Numbered from the stretch's first letter, positions 52,609 through 62,354 are shown. The stretch: DNA of 64,000 nt from Marinobacterium mangrovicola (GCF_004339595.1 NZ_SMFU01000007.1:618658-682657); one strand, 5' to 3'. Made by a program: numbers and translations. Notes: generated from the sequence alone by a model not told the origin.

Positions 52609-53379
52609 ATGCTGGAACAGGCCAACTTCCGAAAACTGGGGTGCGCAGAATGCGCGAATGCCACATGCCTCAGTTTTGATTTCACCATGGCGTTTCAGCC
52701 GATCGTCAATATTCGTACCCGCTCTATCTACTCCCAGGAAGCGCTGGTCCGAGGACTGGATAATCAGCCGGCCGGCGTAGTGTTTGAAAGTGTTAATGAA
52801 AGCAATCGTTACGCCTTTGATCAGGCATGCAGGGTCAAAGCGATTCAGCTGGCAGCCGAGTTGGGCGTCGATTCTTTCCTGAATATCAATTTCCTTCCCA
52901 CTGCGGTCTACCGTCCGGAGCTGTGTATCCGTACCACGTTGGCCGCGGCTGAACAGTACGGTTTTCCAGCCGAGAAGATTATCTTTGAGTTCACCGAGGT
53001 GGATCAGGTGGACAGCCCCGAGCACCTGCTGGATATCGTTGAGCATTACCGCCACCTTGGCTTTAAGACCGCAATCGACGATTTCGGCGCCGGTTATTCT
53101 GGTCTCAACATGCTGGCCGATACGCCTACCGATCTGATCAAGCTGGATATGGCGCTGATCCGTAATATCGACCGGGATAAAACCCGCCAGGTGATCGTTC
53201 GCGGCATCGTTGGCATCTGCAATGAGCTGGGCATACAGGTGATCGCCGAAGGCGTGGAAACGGCGCAAGAGGTCAAGGCGCTGGCGGAAGAGGGGATTGA
53301 GCTGATGCAGGGCTATTATTTCGCCCGGCCTTCTTTCCGCTCACTGGCGACCATCGACGAGAATAAATACACTGTCTGA
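52609..53379 (+). CDS. stand-alone EAL phosphodiesterase
   Basis: About 256 residues from ATG 52609; ATG 52591 and TTG 52543 are alternatives. Cysteines near the start (GCAECANATC) precede the EAL domain. All catalytic elements are visible: EALVRG, NINFLP, FEFTEVD, AIDDFGAGYSGL, IKLDMALIRNID, AEGVET and MQGYYFARP, so it should degrade c-di-GMP. The short Cys-rich N-terminus is shared by similar proteins and may sense redox or metals. Confidence 0.9.
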   Translation: MLEQANFRKLGCAECANATCLSFDFTMAFQPIVNIRTRSIYSQEALVRGLDNQPAGVVFESVNESNRYAFDQACRVKAIQLAAELGVDSFLNINFLPTAVYRPELCIRTTLAAAEQYGFPAEKIIFEFTEVDQVDSPEHLLDIVEHYRHLGFKTAIDDFGAGYSGLNMLADTPTDLIKLDMALIRNIDRDKTRQVIVRGIVGICNELGIQVIAEGVETAQEVKALAEEGIELMQGYYFARPSFRSLATIDENKYTV

Positions 53380-53453
53380 TTCTTCCATCGCTGCGTTTTG
53401 TACGGCCGTTTTTCGGATCGTTGTGCCGGAGCGCTTTAGTCAATCAGAGTGTC

Positions 53454-54074
53454 ATGAATCTCGAAGTCTTACTGCTGTTTATACCCGCCTGTTTTGCGCT
53501 TAACCTGACGCCGGGCCCAAACAACCTGTTGGCCATGAACAATGCCCAGCGTTTCAGCCTGACCAGTGCGTTGCTGGCCGGCATCGGGCGCCTGGTGGCT
53601 TTTGCGGTGATGATCGCCCTGGCTGCGGGCGGTCTGGCCATGGTGCTTTACACCTCGGAACTGGTCTTTACCGCGATCAAGGTGCTCGGTGCCCTCTACC
53701 TGTTTCATACCGCCTGGAGGCTTTGGTTTGTTGGTACAGGCAAACAGGAGGACGTAAAGCCTGAGTCCACGCCGGGTTTGAAATCGCTAATGAAGCAGGA
53801 GTTTCTGCTGGCCGCCGGTAATCCCAAGGCGATCCTGATCTTTACCGCGTTTCTGCCGCAGTTTGTCGATCCGGCCGGCAACGTACCGCTGCAGTTTGCC
53901 ATCGTCGGCGGTCTGTTTCTGCTGATGGAGTGGGTGGCGATCGGACTTTATGGCGCCGCCGGCGTTTACCTGCGTCAGTGGTTCGCGCGCCCGGCAGGGC
54001 AACGCCTTTTTAACCGCGTCTGCTCGGTTCTGCTCGCCGGTGCCGGTGGCGGTCTGCTGGTTTCCCAGCGCTGA
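53454..54074 (+). CDS. LysE family amino acid exporter
   Basis: A 206-residue inner membrane protein from ATG 53454 with six helices. The family signature NLTPGPNNLLAMNNAQRFSLTSALLAGIGR is at residues ~15-45, and LKSLMKQEFLLAAGNPKAILIFTAFLPQFVD lies in the middle. It exports amino acids or homoserine lactone-type compounds; the substrate is unknown. It stands alone. Confidence 0.92.
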   Translation: MNLEVLLLFIPACFALNLTPGPNNLLAMNNAQRFSLTSALLAGIGRLVAFAVMIALAAGGLAMVLYTSELVFTAIKVLGALYLFHTAWRLWFVGTGKQEDVKPESTPGLKSLMKQEFLLAAGNPKAILIFTAFLPQFVDPAGNVPLQFAIVGGLFLLMEWVAIGLYGAAGVYLRQWFARPAGQRLFNRVCSVLLAGAGGGLLVSQR

Positions 54075-54160
54075 TACTCGGCTGAAACGCAGAGTCCGGT
54101 TTGAAATTTCCTTCTGTTGCAGCCAAGGTTAGGTAGCCCTCAGCAACAGAAGGAGACAAC

Positions 54161-55444
54161 GTGAGTGAGTTCCTACAACACTGGCAGGATGCGGCGCTAA
54201 CCAGTACCGGTTTTTTCTGGAGCGCCTTCTGGGCTTTTGTTCTCGGTTATCTGATCAGCAGCCTTATCCAGGTGCTTGTCACTGAGTATCGAATGCAGCA
54301 AGCGATGGGAAGCGATGGTCCGCGCAGTGTTGCTCTCGGTACGCTGTTTGGCTTTATTTCCAGTTCCTGCAGTTTTGCCGCGCTATCCACCACCCGGGCC
54401 CTGTTCCAGAAAGGGGCCGGTCTGGTACCTTCTATCGCTTTCCTGCTGGCCTCTACCAACCTGGTGATCGAACTGGGGTTTGTGATCGCAATTTTCCTCA
54501 GCTGGCAGTTCGTGGTTGGCGAATATCTTGGCGGTGCCTTGCTGATTCTTTTTGCCTGGCTGTTTATCCGTCTCACCAATCCAAAAGAGTTAATCCGCAA
54601 AGCCCGCGAAAAGGTGGGTAGCGATGGGTCAGATGAAGAGCAGGGTGGCCCAGACTGGAAAACCAAGATCACCACCTCTGCGGGTTGGCAGCGGATCGGG
54701 CAGACCTACGTCATGGAGTGGCAGATGGTCTGGCGGGATGTCTTGATCGGCTTTACGGTGGCCGGGGCCATCTCCGCCTTTGTGCCTGATGCGTTCTTCC
54801 AGACACTGTTTATCGGCTCGGGGCGCGAAGTCGCAACGGATGCCAGTTTCCTGGAAGTTGTTGCTCAGACCCTGGTGGGTCCGGTAGCGGCGTTTTTCAC
54901 CTTTATTGGCTCCATGGGGAATATTCCCCTGGCAGCGCTATTGTTCGATCATGGGGTAAGCTTCGCTGGCGTGATGGCGTTTATCTTCTCCGATCTGGTG
55001 GTCTTACCAGTGCTGCGTATCAATGCCGGTTACTATGGCTGGCCCATGGCGCTATATATCCTGCTTACTCTGCTTGCGGGCCTCGTCTGCGTTTCCCTGC
55101 TGATGCACTACGGTTTCTCCCTGGCGGGGCTGCTGCCCGATGCGAAGCAGAGCCAGGCTATTCTTGAGCGCGATTTCTTCGTTATCAATTACGGCTTTTG
55201 GCTTAACCTGGTGGCGATACTGCTGACGTTGATGCTAGTGGCGTTTGCACGAAAGTCGATGGCTTCGTCTAACCAGGAGCATCATCACCATCACTCTGAG
55301 CATGAGCATGGGGGTGGAGAAAGCCATGAACACCATCACCATGATCATGGCAGCAAAGGGGTCGGTGACCGTCTGCTCAATCTGATGGTGTGCATCGCGC
55401 TGGTGTGGCTCGCCGGTGGCGTACTGCTGGGTCTGGTGCAGTGA
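54161..55444 (+). CDS. permease of the ArsP/UPF0718 (DUF318) type with His-rich tail
   Basis: A 427-residue inner membrane protein from GTG 54161, with AAGGAG upstream. About eight helices in two halves. SSSCSFAALSTTRALFQKGAG is the cysteine-containing motif of the first half, with FFTFIGSMGNIPLAALLFDHGVSFAGV in the second. Family members such as ArsP export organoarsenicals. A cytoplasmic or loop segment near the C-terminus (residues ~368-398) is rich in His, Glu and Gly, before a last helix. No ars genes adjoin. The His tail suggests metal binding; the substrate is not known. Confidence 0.85.
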   Translation: MSEFLQHWQDAALTSTGFFWSAFWAFVLGYLISSLIQVLVTEYRMQQAMGSDGPRSVALGTLFGFISSSCSFAALSTTRALFQKGAGLVPSIAFLLASTNLVIELGFVIAIFLSWQFVVGEYLGGALLILFAWLFIRLTNPKELIRKAREKVGSDGSDEEQGGPDWKTKITTSAGWQRIGQTYVMEWQMVWRDVLIGFTVAGAISAFVPDAFFQTLFIGSGREVATDASFLEVVAQTLVGPVAAFFTFIGSMGNIPLAALLFDHGVSFAGVMAFIFSDLVVLPVLRINAGYYGWPMALYILLTLLAGLVCVSLLMHYGFSLAGLLPDAKQSQAILERDFFVINYGFWLNLVAILLTLMLVAFARKSMASSNQEHHHHHSEHEHGGGESHEHHHHDHGSKGVGDRLLNLMVCIALVWLAGGVLLGLVQ

Positions 55445-55548
55445 ACGCTTAAACCTTGCGGAAAAAGGCTTTTCTAGTACTACGTTTTGCCTGCGTCCAA
55501 CGGCTCTGGCACTCTTTACGGCTTGTATCGCTTTACAGGAATGTTTTC

Positions 55549-56340
55549 GTGATCAGCGCAGAAGCTAAGGCAAGGCTCAAAACCTATCTCGATGGGCGCG
55601 AGTCAGGGCCGGGCCGGATCGTGGACTGGATACTGATCGGGCTGATTGTTTATTCGATCATCACCCTTACCATCGATACCATTCCCGGTATTCCACCAGA
55701 GGCGACTCGCTTTCTGCGCATTTCGGAAATCGTCGTCACGCTGATATTCACGCTTGAGTACGGTCTGCGGGTGTATGTGGCGCCTCAGCGTTTGCGCTAC
55801 ATCTTCAGTTTCTGGGGCCTTATCGATCTGATCGCTATCGCGCCGTTCTACATCACGCTTGGGTTGGGGCTTGCGGGAATCGATATGCGCGGCGTCCGCG
55901 CTTTCCGCCTGCTGCGTATTCTACGCCTGCTCAAGCTGGCGCGTTATAGTCGCACCCTGGCGCGATTCCATCGCGCGTTCCAGCTGGCACGAGAGGAGCT
56001 GGCAATCTATCTGCTGCTGACGCTGATCCTTCTGTTCGTGGCGGCTACCGGTATCTACTACTTCGAAAATCCTGCCCAGCCGGAAGCATTTGCATCCATC
56101 CCGCATAGTCTCTGGTGGGCGATGGTGACGCTGACAACGGTGGGTTATGGCGATGTTTATCCCATCACAGCGGGAGGGCGCATATTCACTTTCTTCGTAT
56201 TGATGGTGGGATTGGGGATCGTAGCCGTACCCACGGGGTTGATCTCCAGTGCGCTCTCGCAGGTACGGCGTGAAGAGAGTGACGCGCGGCTGGCGCAGCT
56301 GGTTGCTGAGGAAAACGCGGAAGGAAAGGGCGATGGCTGA
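55549..56340 (+). CDS. voltage-gated potassium channel
   Basis: A 263-residue inner membrane channel from GTG 55549 (AGGA nearby); TTG 55456 would add 31 residues. Six helices: the S4 sensor is RAFRLLRILRLLKLARYSRTLARF with regular Arg spacing, and the pore carries TLTTVGYGDVYP with the K+ filter TVGYGD. Length and layout match bacterial Kv channels. Its stop overlaps the Ap4A phosphorylase-like start by eight bases, so the two are translationally linked. Confidence 0.92.
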   Translation: MISAEAKARLKTYLDGRESGPGRIVDWILIGLIVYSIITLTIDTIPGIPPEATRFLRISEIVVTLIFTLEYGLRVYVAPQRLRYIFSFWGLIDLIAIAPFYITLGLGLAGIDMRGVRAFRLLRILRLLKLARYSRTLARFHRAFQLAREELAIYLLLTLILLFVAATGIYYFENPAQPEAFASIPHSLWWAMVTLTTVGYGDVYPITAGGRIFTFFVLMVGLGIVAVPTGLISSALSQVRREESDARLAQLVAEENAEGKGDG

Positions 56341-57172
56341 TCTGCTTGAACAAATAAAACAGGTCAGTGCCCGTGCTCTGGCCAGCGGTGCCTTGCAGTC
56401 GATCCCGACCCATACGGAGCGGGTCGATGAACAGGGCGTCAGCTTTCTGCTGAGGGTGCTGGACAGTCTCAAGCGTAAACAGGCACAAAGCCGGCTGGAT
56501 CAGGCGGGGCGGCGCAAGGTAGATCCGTTTCTGCCCTATGAGGAAGCGCTCTATGTGGGAGAAGTCGCACCGCGCCACCGCTGCCTGCTGAACAAGTTCA
56601 ATGTGGTAGATAACCATCTGCTGCTGGTGACGCGGGAGTTCGAGTCCCAGACCGACCTTCTGAATGCGGGTGATTTCGAGGCGTTGGCTTATTGCATGTC
56701 ACAGATGCAGGCACTGGCGTTTTTTAATGGTGGAGAGACGGCCGGCGCCAGCCAACCGCACAAGCATCTACAGCTGATCCCTCTGCCGATGGAACCGTTT
56801 AATCCACTGCCATTTTCGCAGCTGCTCAGTGCTATTCCAGCCGACGCACCTCAGCGTTGCACTGCCTTGTCGTTTCGACACGGGTTGATCCGTTTTTCAT
56901 CATCCCCACCTAAAGAAACCAAGAAAAAATGTAAGGTACTGGAAGGTGCGTATCTGGCGCTTCGAACCTATCTGGATCTTGGAGAGGATGAGCCCTACAA
57001 CCTTCTCGGGACCGATGAATGGATGATGCTCGTGCCTCGCTCTAACGAGAAGTGCCAGGGGATCTCCTTTAATGCACTGGCGTTTTGCGGTGCGATTCTC
57101 GTCAGAGATACCAAGCAGGCCGCGCTCTTGAAAAAAGAGGGGCTGATGCAGGCGCTGATCGCGGTTACATGA
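56333..57172 (+). CDS. Ap4A phosphorylase-like nucleotide phosphorylase (HIT superfamily)
   Basis: A 279-residue protein from ATG 56333, inside the end of the channel gene; an earlier in-frame start at 56249 has no ribosome site. The HIT-type motif ASQPHKHLQLIPLP gives His143, His145 and Gln147. The substrate region NKFNVVDNHLLLVTREFESQ and the FLPYEEALYVG segment match Apa1/Apa2 proteins, which split Ap4A into ADP and ATP with phosphate. Its pairing with a K+ channel is unusual. Confidence 0.88.
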   Translation: MADLLEQIKQVSARALASGALQSIPTHTERVDEQGVSFLLRVLDSLKRKQAQSRLDQAGRRKVDPFLPYEEALYVGEVAPRHRCLLNKFNVVDNHLLLVTREFESQTDLLNAGDFEALAYCMSQMQALAFFNGGETAGASQPHKHLQLIPLPMEPFNPLPFSQLLSAIPADAPQRCTALSFRHGLIRFSSSPPKETKKKCKVLEGAYLALRTYLDLGEDEPYNLLGTDEWMMLVPRSNEKCQGISFNALAFCGAILVRDTKQAALLKKEGLMQALIAVT

Positions 57173-57348
57173 GTGGCTTCTAACACGAAGAATTTCGCCA
57201 TCTTTTTGTTGTCAGATCAGTGGAGTCGCTACACAGATATGTTCGATTTATGGCCGCAGGTAATCACTGTCAGGCAAAGTTGTGGCCGAACCCATCGCCG
57301 AATGCTTAGAGTGTTATGGACGCATCCGGCAAAATCTAAAGGTGAAAC

Positions 57349-58362
57349 ATGAAAGCAGCCAGGCTGACCACCCCCGGTGGCTTGCAGAATATTTTTATTG
57401 ATGAGGTTGCGGATCCGGGCCAGCCGGCCCGTGGTGAGATCCGTGTGGCCCTGCATGCCTCCTCGCTTAATTTTCACGACTATCTTGTTGCGACCGGCGC
57501 AAGCCCGGCCGCCGACGGTCGCGTGCTGATGTCGGATGGCGCCGGCATTGTCGAAGCCGTGGGTGAAGACGTGACCGAATTCAAGGTGGGCGACTCCGTG
57601 GTTTCCTGCTTCTTCCCTCAGTGGGCTGCGGGACCGGCGTTTACTGATGTGGGTAATTTCGGTGGTACACCCGGCGATGGTATCGACGGTATGGCGGCCG
57701 AGTACGTAGTACGTCCGGTGTCCGCGTTCACTCATGCACCCAAGGGCTGGAGCCATGCCGAGGCAGCTACCATCACTACCGCAGGCCTCACTGCCTGGCG
57801 CGCCCTTGTCGGTGATGGTCAGATTAAAGCCGGCGATACCATCCTGACGCTGGGTACTGGCGGTGTCTCCATCGCCGCGATTCAAATTGCACGTATGCAT
57901 GGTGCCAAGGTGATCGTCACCTCATCCTCTGATGAGAAAATCGCAAGAGCCAAGGAACTGGGCGCCACTGCTGGTGTTAACTATCGCACTAACCCGGAAT
58001 GGGCCGAAAAAGTGCTGGAGTTGACCAACGGTAAGGGTGTCGATCATGTGATCGAACTGGGTGGGCCGGGGACCCTGGCGCAGTCGATCCAGGCGGTGCG
58101 TGTGGGCGGTCAGATCTCGTTGATCGGCGTGCTTACCGGTTTGCAGGGTGATGTGCCCACGGCGCTGATGATGGCCAAGCAGGTGCGTCTGCAGGGGCTG
58201 ATTGTTGGCAGTAAGCTGCAGCAGCAGGAATATGTGGTGGCTCTTGAGGCCAGCGGCGTTAAGCCGGTGATAGACAAAGTGTTCCCGCTGGACGGGCTCG
58301 CCGACGCATTCGAATACCAGATTAGCGGTGCTCACCTGGGCAAAATCTGCCTGGAGTGGTAA
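57349..58362 (+). CDS. zinc-free medium-chain oxidoreductase (quinone reductase-like)
   Basis: A 337-residue MDR protein. The N-terminal GroES-like half begins MKAARLTTPGGLQNIF and carries ASSLNFHDYLVATG and GAGIVEAVGEDVTEFKVGDSVV without the Cys/His zinc ligands of alcohol dehydrogenases. The Rossmann half holds the NAD(P)-binding LTLGTGGVSIAAIQIARMHGA; the loop VTSSSDEK suggests NADPH. Its substrate is unknown. SD GGTGAAA precedes ATG 57349. A terminator follows. Confidence 0.9.
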   Translation: MKAARLTTPGGLQNIFIDEVADPGQPARGEIRVALHASSLNFHDYLVATGASPAADGRVLMSDGAGIVEAVGEDVTEFKVGDSVVSCFFPQWAAGPAFTDVGNFGGTPGDGIDGMAAEYVVRPVSAFTHAPKGWSHAEAATITTAGLTAWRALVGDGQIKAGDTILTLGTGGVSIAAIQIARMHGAKVIVTSSSDEKIARAKELGATAGVNYRTNPEWAEKVLELTNGKGVDHVIELGGPGTLAQSIQAVRVGGQISLIGVLTGLQGDVPTALMMAKQVRLQGLIVGSKLQQQEYVVALEASGVKPVIDKVFPLDGLADAFEYQISGAHLGKICLEW

Positions 58363-58375
58363 AAGACTATTCAAG

Positions 58376-58403
58376 CCTGTATCCCGGAGGATGCAGGTTT
58401 TTT
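58376..58403 (+). terminator. rho-independent terminator
   Basis: CCTGTATCC (58376-58384) pairs with GGATGCAGG (58389-58397), with one G-U pair, followed by TTTTTT. It ends the oxidoreductase transcript. Confidence 0.88.
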
Positions 58404-58594
58404 ATGATCATTCCTTTGCCTGACTGAGCCAGGCCGGTATTTCTTTGTGCCTCATCACTTCTCTGCTAACAACTGTCCTCGGTAAGATTCAAATATTTTT
58501 ATATACTGGGTGTACCTTACCCCGCTGGGATCCGCAGCAGGACGCAGAGTTATTGAGTATTCAAGTCAGCACAGCCCAAGGAGTGAACTGCTGA

Positions 58595-60127
58595 ATGTCT
58601 GAACAAGTTGATTGGCGCGCCCGCTATCGCGCGCTGGCACAGGAAGCAGAACAGCACGAACAGAAACTCGCGACGGCTCTTGAACAGATGAGAAGCCTGG
58701 CGGCCCAGCTGGACCTGATCACGCATGGCGAATCCCCGGTACTTGATGCGCTGTTAAAGAAAGTGACCGCCGAGCTCCAAAGCGGTGGTCTGGAGTCGGT
58801 TCAGGATCTACTGCGCAAAACGCAAACCCAGGTGCGCAGAATAGAGGAGAGCAAAGGTAAGCTGGCCGGACGCCTGACGCAACCCTGCGATGATTGGATT
58901 GCGTTCCTGTTGCAACAGGATATTCGCGATACATACGGCACTAGGCTCAGCCAGGCCAAGCAGAGCCTTGCCGAAGAAAATATCAACCAGCTCCCCGGCC
59001 TGCTCGACACGCTGCTGGATATTCAGAAACAGTTGATACCGGTCCATATCAACAGCAGTGACAGCAACGACCTGGCAGCCTGCGGTGACGTGCTCAGCGC
59101 GCGACTGGCATCGCGCTTACTGGATCTGATTCAGCTGCTCAGTGTGCCGTCGAGCCATGCCGCACGCGTGCATTCGTTGATCAAGCGGCTGGAATCATCT
59201 CCCGATGCCAGCGCCCTGGAAGAGTGCTTGAACGAAGTGTCTGAGCTGGTGAAAATCGGTGGCGGTAATCTAGAAACCGATATCCAGGAGTACCTGGAGA
59301 GTCTAAACAGTCAGCTTACCTACCTGCGCAGCTTTATGGATGGCGCCGACGACTCCGACCAGAAGCAGCGTCGGCGCAATAACCTGCTTGATCAGAGCGT
59401 GCGTCAGAATGTTAAACATATTCACACCACCGTTCAGAAAGCCCAGGATATCAACGGGCTGAAGCAGGCGGTCAGCACCCAGCTCGCCGGTATTATCAAG
59501 GCGATGAATCGGCATAAGGTAGCGGAAGAGCAGCATCTGATAGATCTCAAAGAGGAGCGTAAAGCGCTTCTGACCCGTATCGATGAGATGGAGATGAAGA
59601 CCGAGTACTTCCGCAAAAGTGCTGAAGATGCTCATATGAAATCGATGACCGACCCGCTTACAGGGCTACCCAATCGGCTGGCATATGAGCGGGAGCTGGA
59701 GAAAGAGATGGAGCGTTTCAAGCGCTATGACACACCTTTTTCTCTCTGTGTTGCCGACCTCGATTACTTCAAAACGATCAATGATAAATACGGCCACCTG
59801 GCCGGTGACAAGGTGCTGCGTCTGATCGCCCGGGTTCTGCGCAGTAATTTACGCGGTGTCGATTTTGTTGCCCGTATCGGTGGTGAAGAGTTCGTGATTA
59901 TCCTGCCCTCCACTGATGGTGAAAGTGCCCGTCAGGCGGCGGAAAATATTCGTCAGGCGGTTGAACAGAGCCCCTTTAACTTCCAGGGCAGCCCAGTACA
60001 GGTTTCCATCTCACTGGGTATTGCTCAGGTTCAGCCGGATGATGACATCGAGACACTTTTTGGTCGTGCGGACAGCAACGTCTACATGGCCAAAAGAGAG
60101 GGCCGCAATCAGGTAAGGTTCGGCTGA
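58595..60127 (+). CDS. GGDEF diguanylate cyclase with long N-terminal helical region
   Basis: A 510-residue cytoplasmic protein. Residues 1-~335 form a largely helical, partly coiled-coil region with no domain I can name (opening VDWRARYRALAQEAEQHEQK; KEERKALLTRIDEMEMKTEY at the end). The GGDEF domain (~345-508) has the active GGEEF and an I-site RxxD (RGVD), so it should make c-di-GMP with product inhibition. Relatives in Pseudomonas and Marinobacter with similar N-termini act at the cell pole. It is 233 bases from the preceding gene. Confidence 0.9.
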   Translation: MSEQVDWRARYRALAQEAEQHEQKLATALEQMRSLAAQLDLITHGESPVLDALLKKVTAELQSGGLESVQDLLRKTQTQVRRIEESKGKLAGRLTQPCDDWIAFLLQQDIRDTYGTRLSQAKQSLAEENINQLPGLLDTLLDIQKQLIPVHINSSDSNDLAACGDVLSARLASRLLDLIQLLSVPSSHAARVHSLIKRLESSPDASALEECLNEVSELVKIGGGNLETDIQEYLESLNSQLTYLRSFMDGADDSDQKQRRRNNLLDQSVRQNVKHIHTTVQKAQDINGLKQAVSTQLAGIIKAMNRHKVAEEQHLIDLKEERKALLTRIDEMEMKTEYFRKSAEDAHMKSMTDPLTGLPNRLAYERELEKEMERFKRYDTPFSLCVADLDYFKTINDKYGHLAGDKVLRLIARVLRSNLRGVDFVARIGGEEFVIILPSTDGESARQAAENIRQAVEQSPFNFQGSPVQVSISLGIAQVQPDDDIETLFGRADSNVYMAKREGRNQVRFG

Positions 60128-60134
60128 ACTCCAC

Positions 60135-61055
60135 TCATTTACGCTGTAACGTGGCGATAAGCGTGGACAGCAAAATACAGCCGGCTCCTAGCAGCTGAAC
60201 CGGCGTCAGTGACTCCCCCAGCCAGATAAACGCAAACAGTGCTCCGAAGGCCGGTTCTGAGCCGGTCAGCAGGGCGACTCGCGAAGGCGAGGTGTGCTTC
60301 AAGCCATAGTTTTGAGCAAACAACGCATAGAGCGTACAGCACAGAGTCAGATAAACGGCTGCCCACCAGAAGGATAGGTCCAGCGGCAAAAGCTGCGATG
60401 CAGGCTGATCGCTCGAAATAAAGAGACTCAGAGCGCCCAGCGTGACTACCCAGGACTGAGAGCTGGTGATCGCCAATGGTGAGAGGGATCTATCGCGTAT
60501 CAACAGATTCGTCACTACCACCAGAATCGCGCGCAGCAGCGCGGCAAGCAGCATCAGATAGTCTCCCGAATTCATATTCCAGGAGCCCTCCTCAACCGGC
60601 AGTCCGGTTTGCGTTAACAGCCCTACGCCCAGCAACGAAATGCCCACCAACGCGATAAGCCTAGGTTTAGGCCAACGCCGTTCCACCAGACCCTGAATCA
60701 GCGGGGTCATCAACACACATAGACTAATCAAAAAGGCGGCCCGGGTGGCTGTTGTGTGAAATACTCCCCAAGTCTCCGCGAGAAAGATACATAACAGTAA
60801 TAGACCGGTAGGCAATGCCCGCAGGCTGTCCTTGGCTTTGCCGGTTCTAATCTGCTGCAGATGCAGCGGCAGGAGAATTAGCGCAGTGAGGCCAAAGCGG
60901 ATCGCGATAAATGCCAGCACGCCGGTGTAGACCAGCGCCTCTTTAGTCACACCGTAGCTGGTGCCCCAGAACGCCGCGACGAGTAGCAAAGATAGCTCTG
61001 GGAGCGGGACTCTGTAACTGCTGCGGATAAGAGGAGTAGATAGAAATGAGCGCAT
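60135..61055 (-). CDS. EamA/DMT family transporter
   Basis: A 306-residue inner membrane protein with about ten helices in two EamA repeats (LLLVAAFWGTSYGVTKEALVYTGVLAFIAIRF; GLKHTSPSRVALLTGSEPAFGALFAFIWLGESLTPVQL). It is divergent from the LysR gene at 61168 and converges with the GGDEF gene, ending seven bases from its stop. The substrate is unknown. Confidence 0.91.
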   Translation of the reverse strand: MRSFLSTPLIRSSYRVPLPELSLLLVAAFWGTSYGVTKEALVYTGVLAFIAIRFGLTALILLPLHLQQIRTGKAKDSLRALPTGLLLLCIFLAETWGVFHTTATRAAFLISLCVLMTPLIQGLVERRWPKPRLIALVGISLLGVGLLTQTGLPVEEGSWNMNSGDYLMLLAALLRAILVVVTNLLIRDRSLSPLAITSSQSWVVTLGALSLFISSDQPASQLLPLDLSFWWAAVYLTLCCTLYALFAQNYGLKHTSPSRVALLTGSEPAFGALFAFIWLGESLTPVQLLGAGCILLSTLIATLQRK

Positions 61056-61109
61056 GGCCGCCTCGTAAAACTGTTAACGCAGGGTAGGGCCGGTATGCTA
61101 ACTTCGGTG

Positions 61110-61121
61110 ATTGAAATCAAT
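61110..61121. promoter_or_regulatory. candidate LysR operator
   Basis: ATTGAAATCAAT is an interrupted palindrome (ATTG-N4-CAAT) in the 112-base gap between the divergent EamA and LysR genes. It is a candidate by position and symmetry only. Confidence 0.35.
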
Positions 61122-61167
61122 AATAGGGTGTTAAAGCAAAATACTAATGCTTCAGGCGCATAAATAG

Positions 61168-62091
61168 ATGGACCTCAATACACTGATGCCACTGCTGCCG
61201 GATATGGCCGCTTTCGTTGCCGTGGTCGAAACCGGTAGCTTTACCGGTGCGGCAGAGAAAATGGGCATTACACCCTCCGGAGTCAGTCGCCAGGTGTCAC
61301 GGCTGGAGAAAGCTCTGGGCGTGATACTTATCGAGAGGACAACACGTCGTCAAAGCACAACGTCGGTGGGCATGGCTGTGTATGAGCAGTGCCGCAATAT
61401 GCTCGACAGCGCCCGGGAAGCGGTCCAGGTTTCGGAGAGCGATGCCACTGAGGCAAAAGGGCGCCTGCGCGTGGCTGTGCCCAAGGCGCTGGCAAAGCAG
61501 GTGCTGGAGCCTTATTTTATTGCGTTCGTGAAAGAGTACCCGGCGGTGTCTCTGCATCTGATGGTGACCGATGAGCGCTTAGATCCGGCCCGGCAGGACC
61601 TGGATATTGTCTTTCACGTGTCGGCGGAACCCTACGAGCACCTGGTCAGTAAAGTAATCGGTAGGGTGGAATCAGTGCTTTGTGCATCTCCCGCTTATCT
61701 TAAAGAGCGTGGCGCGCCAGCTAAACCAAGGGATCTGCTGGCGCACGATTGTATCCCTTTGGGTCTGCTGGAGAGAGATAACCACTGGTTACTGAGCCGC
61801 GGGGAAAGTCGTGAGACTGTCGCGGTAAATGGTCGCTACACCAACAACCATTCGGAGATGAGGCTAAGGGCGGTAAAAGAGGGTCTGGGAATCGGCATCT
61901 TCCCGGACTTTGTTGTACAAGACGCATTGAAAGCCGGCGAAGTTGAACGGGTACTGCATGGCTTCCAAGTTCACAGCCATTTCCAGGGTGGTATGCACAT
62001 GCAGTTTCAACCCATGCGCTTTATGCCGGCGAAGATGCGGGCGTTTATCGATTTTATGGAAGGTGTAGGGTATCTGGCGGCACAAGACTGA
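61168..62091 (+). CDS. LysR-type regulator, divergent from an EamA transporter
   Basis: A 307-residue LysR protein: helix-turn-helix FVAVVETGSFTGAAEKMGITPSGVSRQVSRLEKAL, then an effector domain with LRVAVPKALAKQVLEPYF and FVKEYPAVSLHLMVTDERLDPARQDLDIVFHV. It probably controls the EamA transporter transcribed in the opposite direction. The gene layout is the same as that of 20299-22300. Confidence 0.92.
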   Translation: MDLNTLMPLLPDMAAFVAVVETGSFTGAAEKMGITPSGVSRQVSRLEKALGVILIERTTRRQSTTSVGMAVYEQCRNMLDSAREAVQVSESDATEAKGRLRVAVPKALAKQVLEPYFIAFVKEYPAVSLHLMVTDERLDPARQDLDIVFHVSAEPYEHLVSKVIGRVESVLCASPAYLKERGAPAKPRDLLAHDCIPLGLLERDNHWLLSRGESRETVAVNGRYTNNHSEMRLRAVKEGLGIGIFPDFVVQDALKAGEVERVLHGFQVHSHFQGGMHMQFQPMRFMPAKMRAFIDFMEGVGYLAAQD

Positions 62092-62302
62092 TGCAAAAGG
62101 ATCGCCTTTGCGGCTGGTAACGGTGCTGGAAATGCTTCAATATCAGCCCATTACGAAGCGTGGAACGGTGCGATTTATCGAACTGCCCGGTTGAAAGCTG
62201 GGGGGAGGTGGCTGATGAACATGGAGAACAATAGGCAGATCTCATAATTTCGATCTGTTGCAATCGTTTGTCACGCTTTCCTGTTAGGTTCTTTTATTAA
62301 AA

Positions 62303-62318
62303 TCTGTTTATAAACAGA
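62303..62318. promoter_or_regulatory. 16-base palindrome upstream of the cupin-like gene
   Basis: TCTGTTTATAAACAGA is a perfect palindrome in an AT-rich stretch 37 bases before the start of the cupin-like gene, where an operator could overlap the promoter. The binding protein is unknown. Confidence 0.45.
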
Positions 62319-62354
62319 AAGACTATAAATATATAATATCTTTTGGAAATATTA

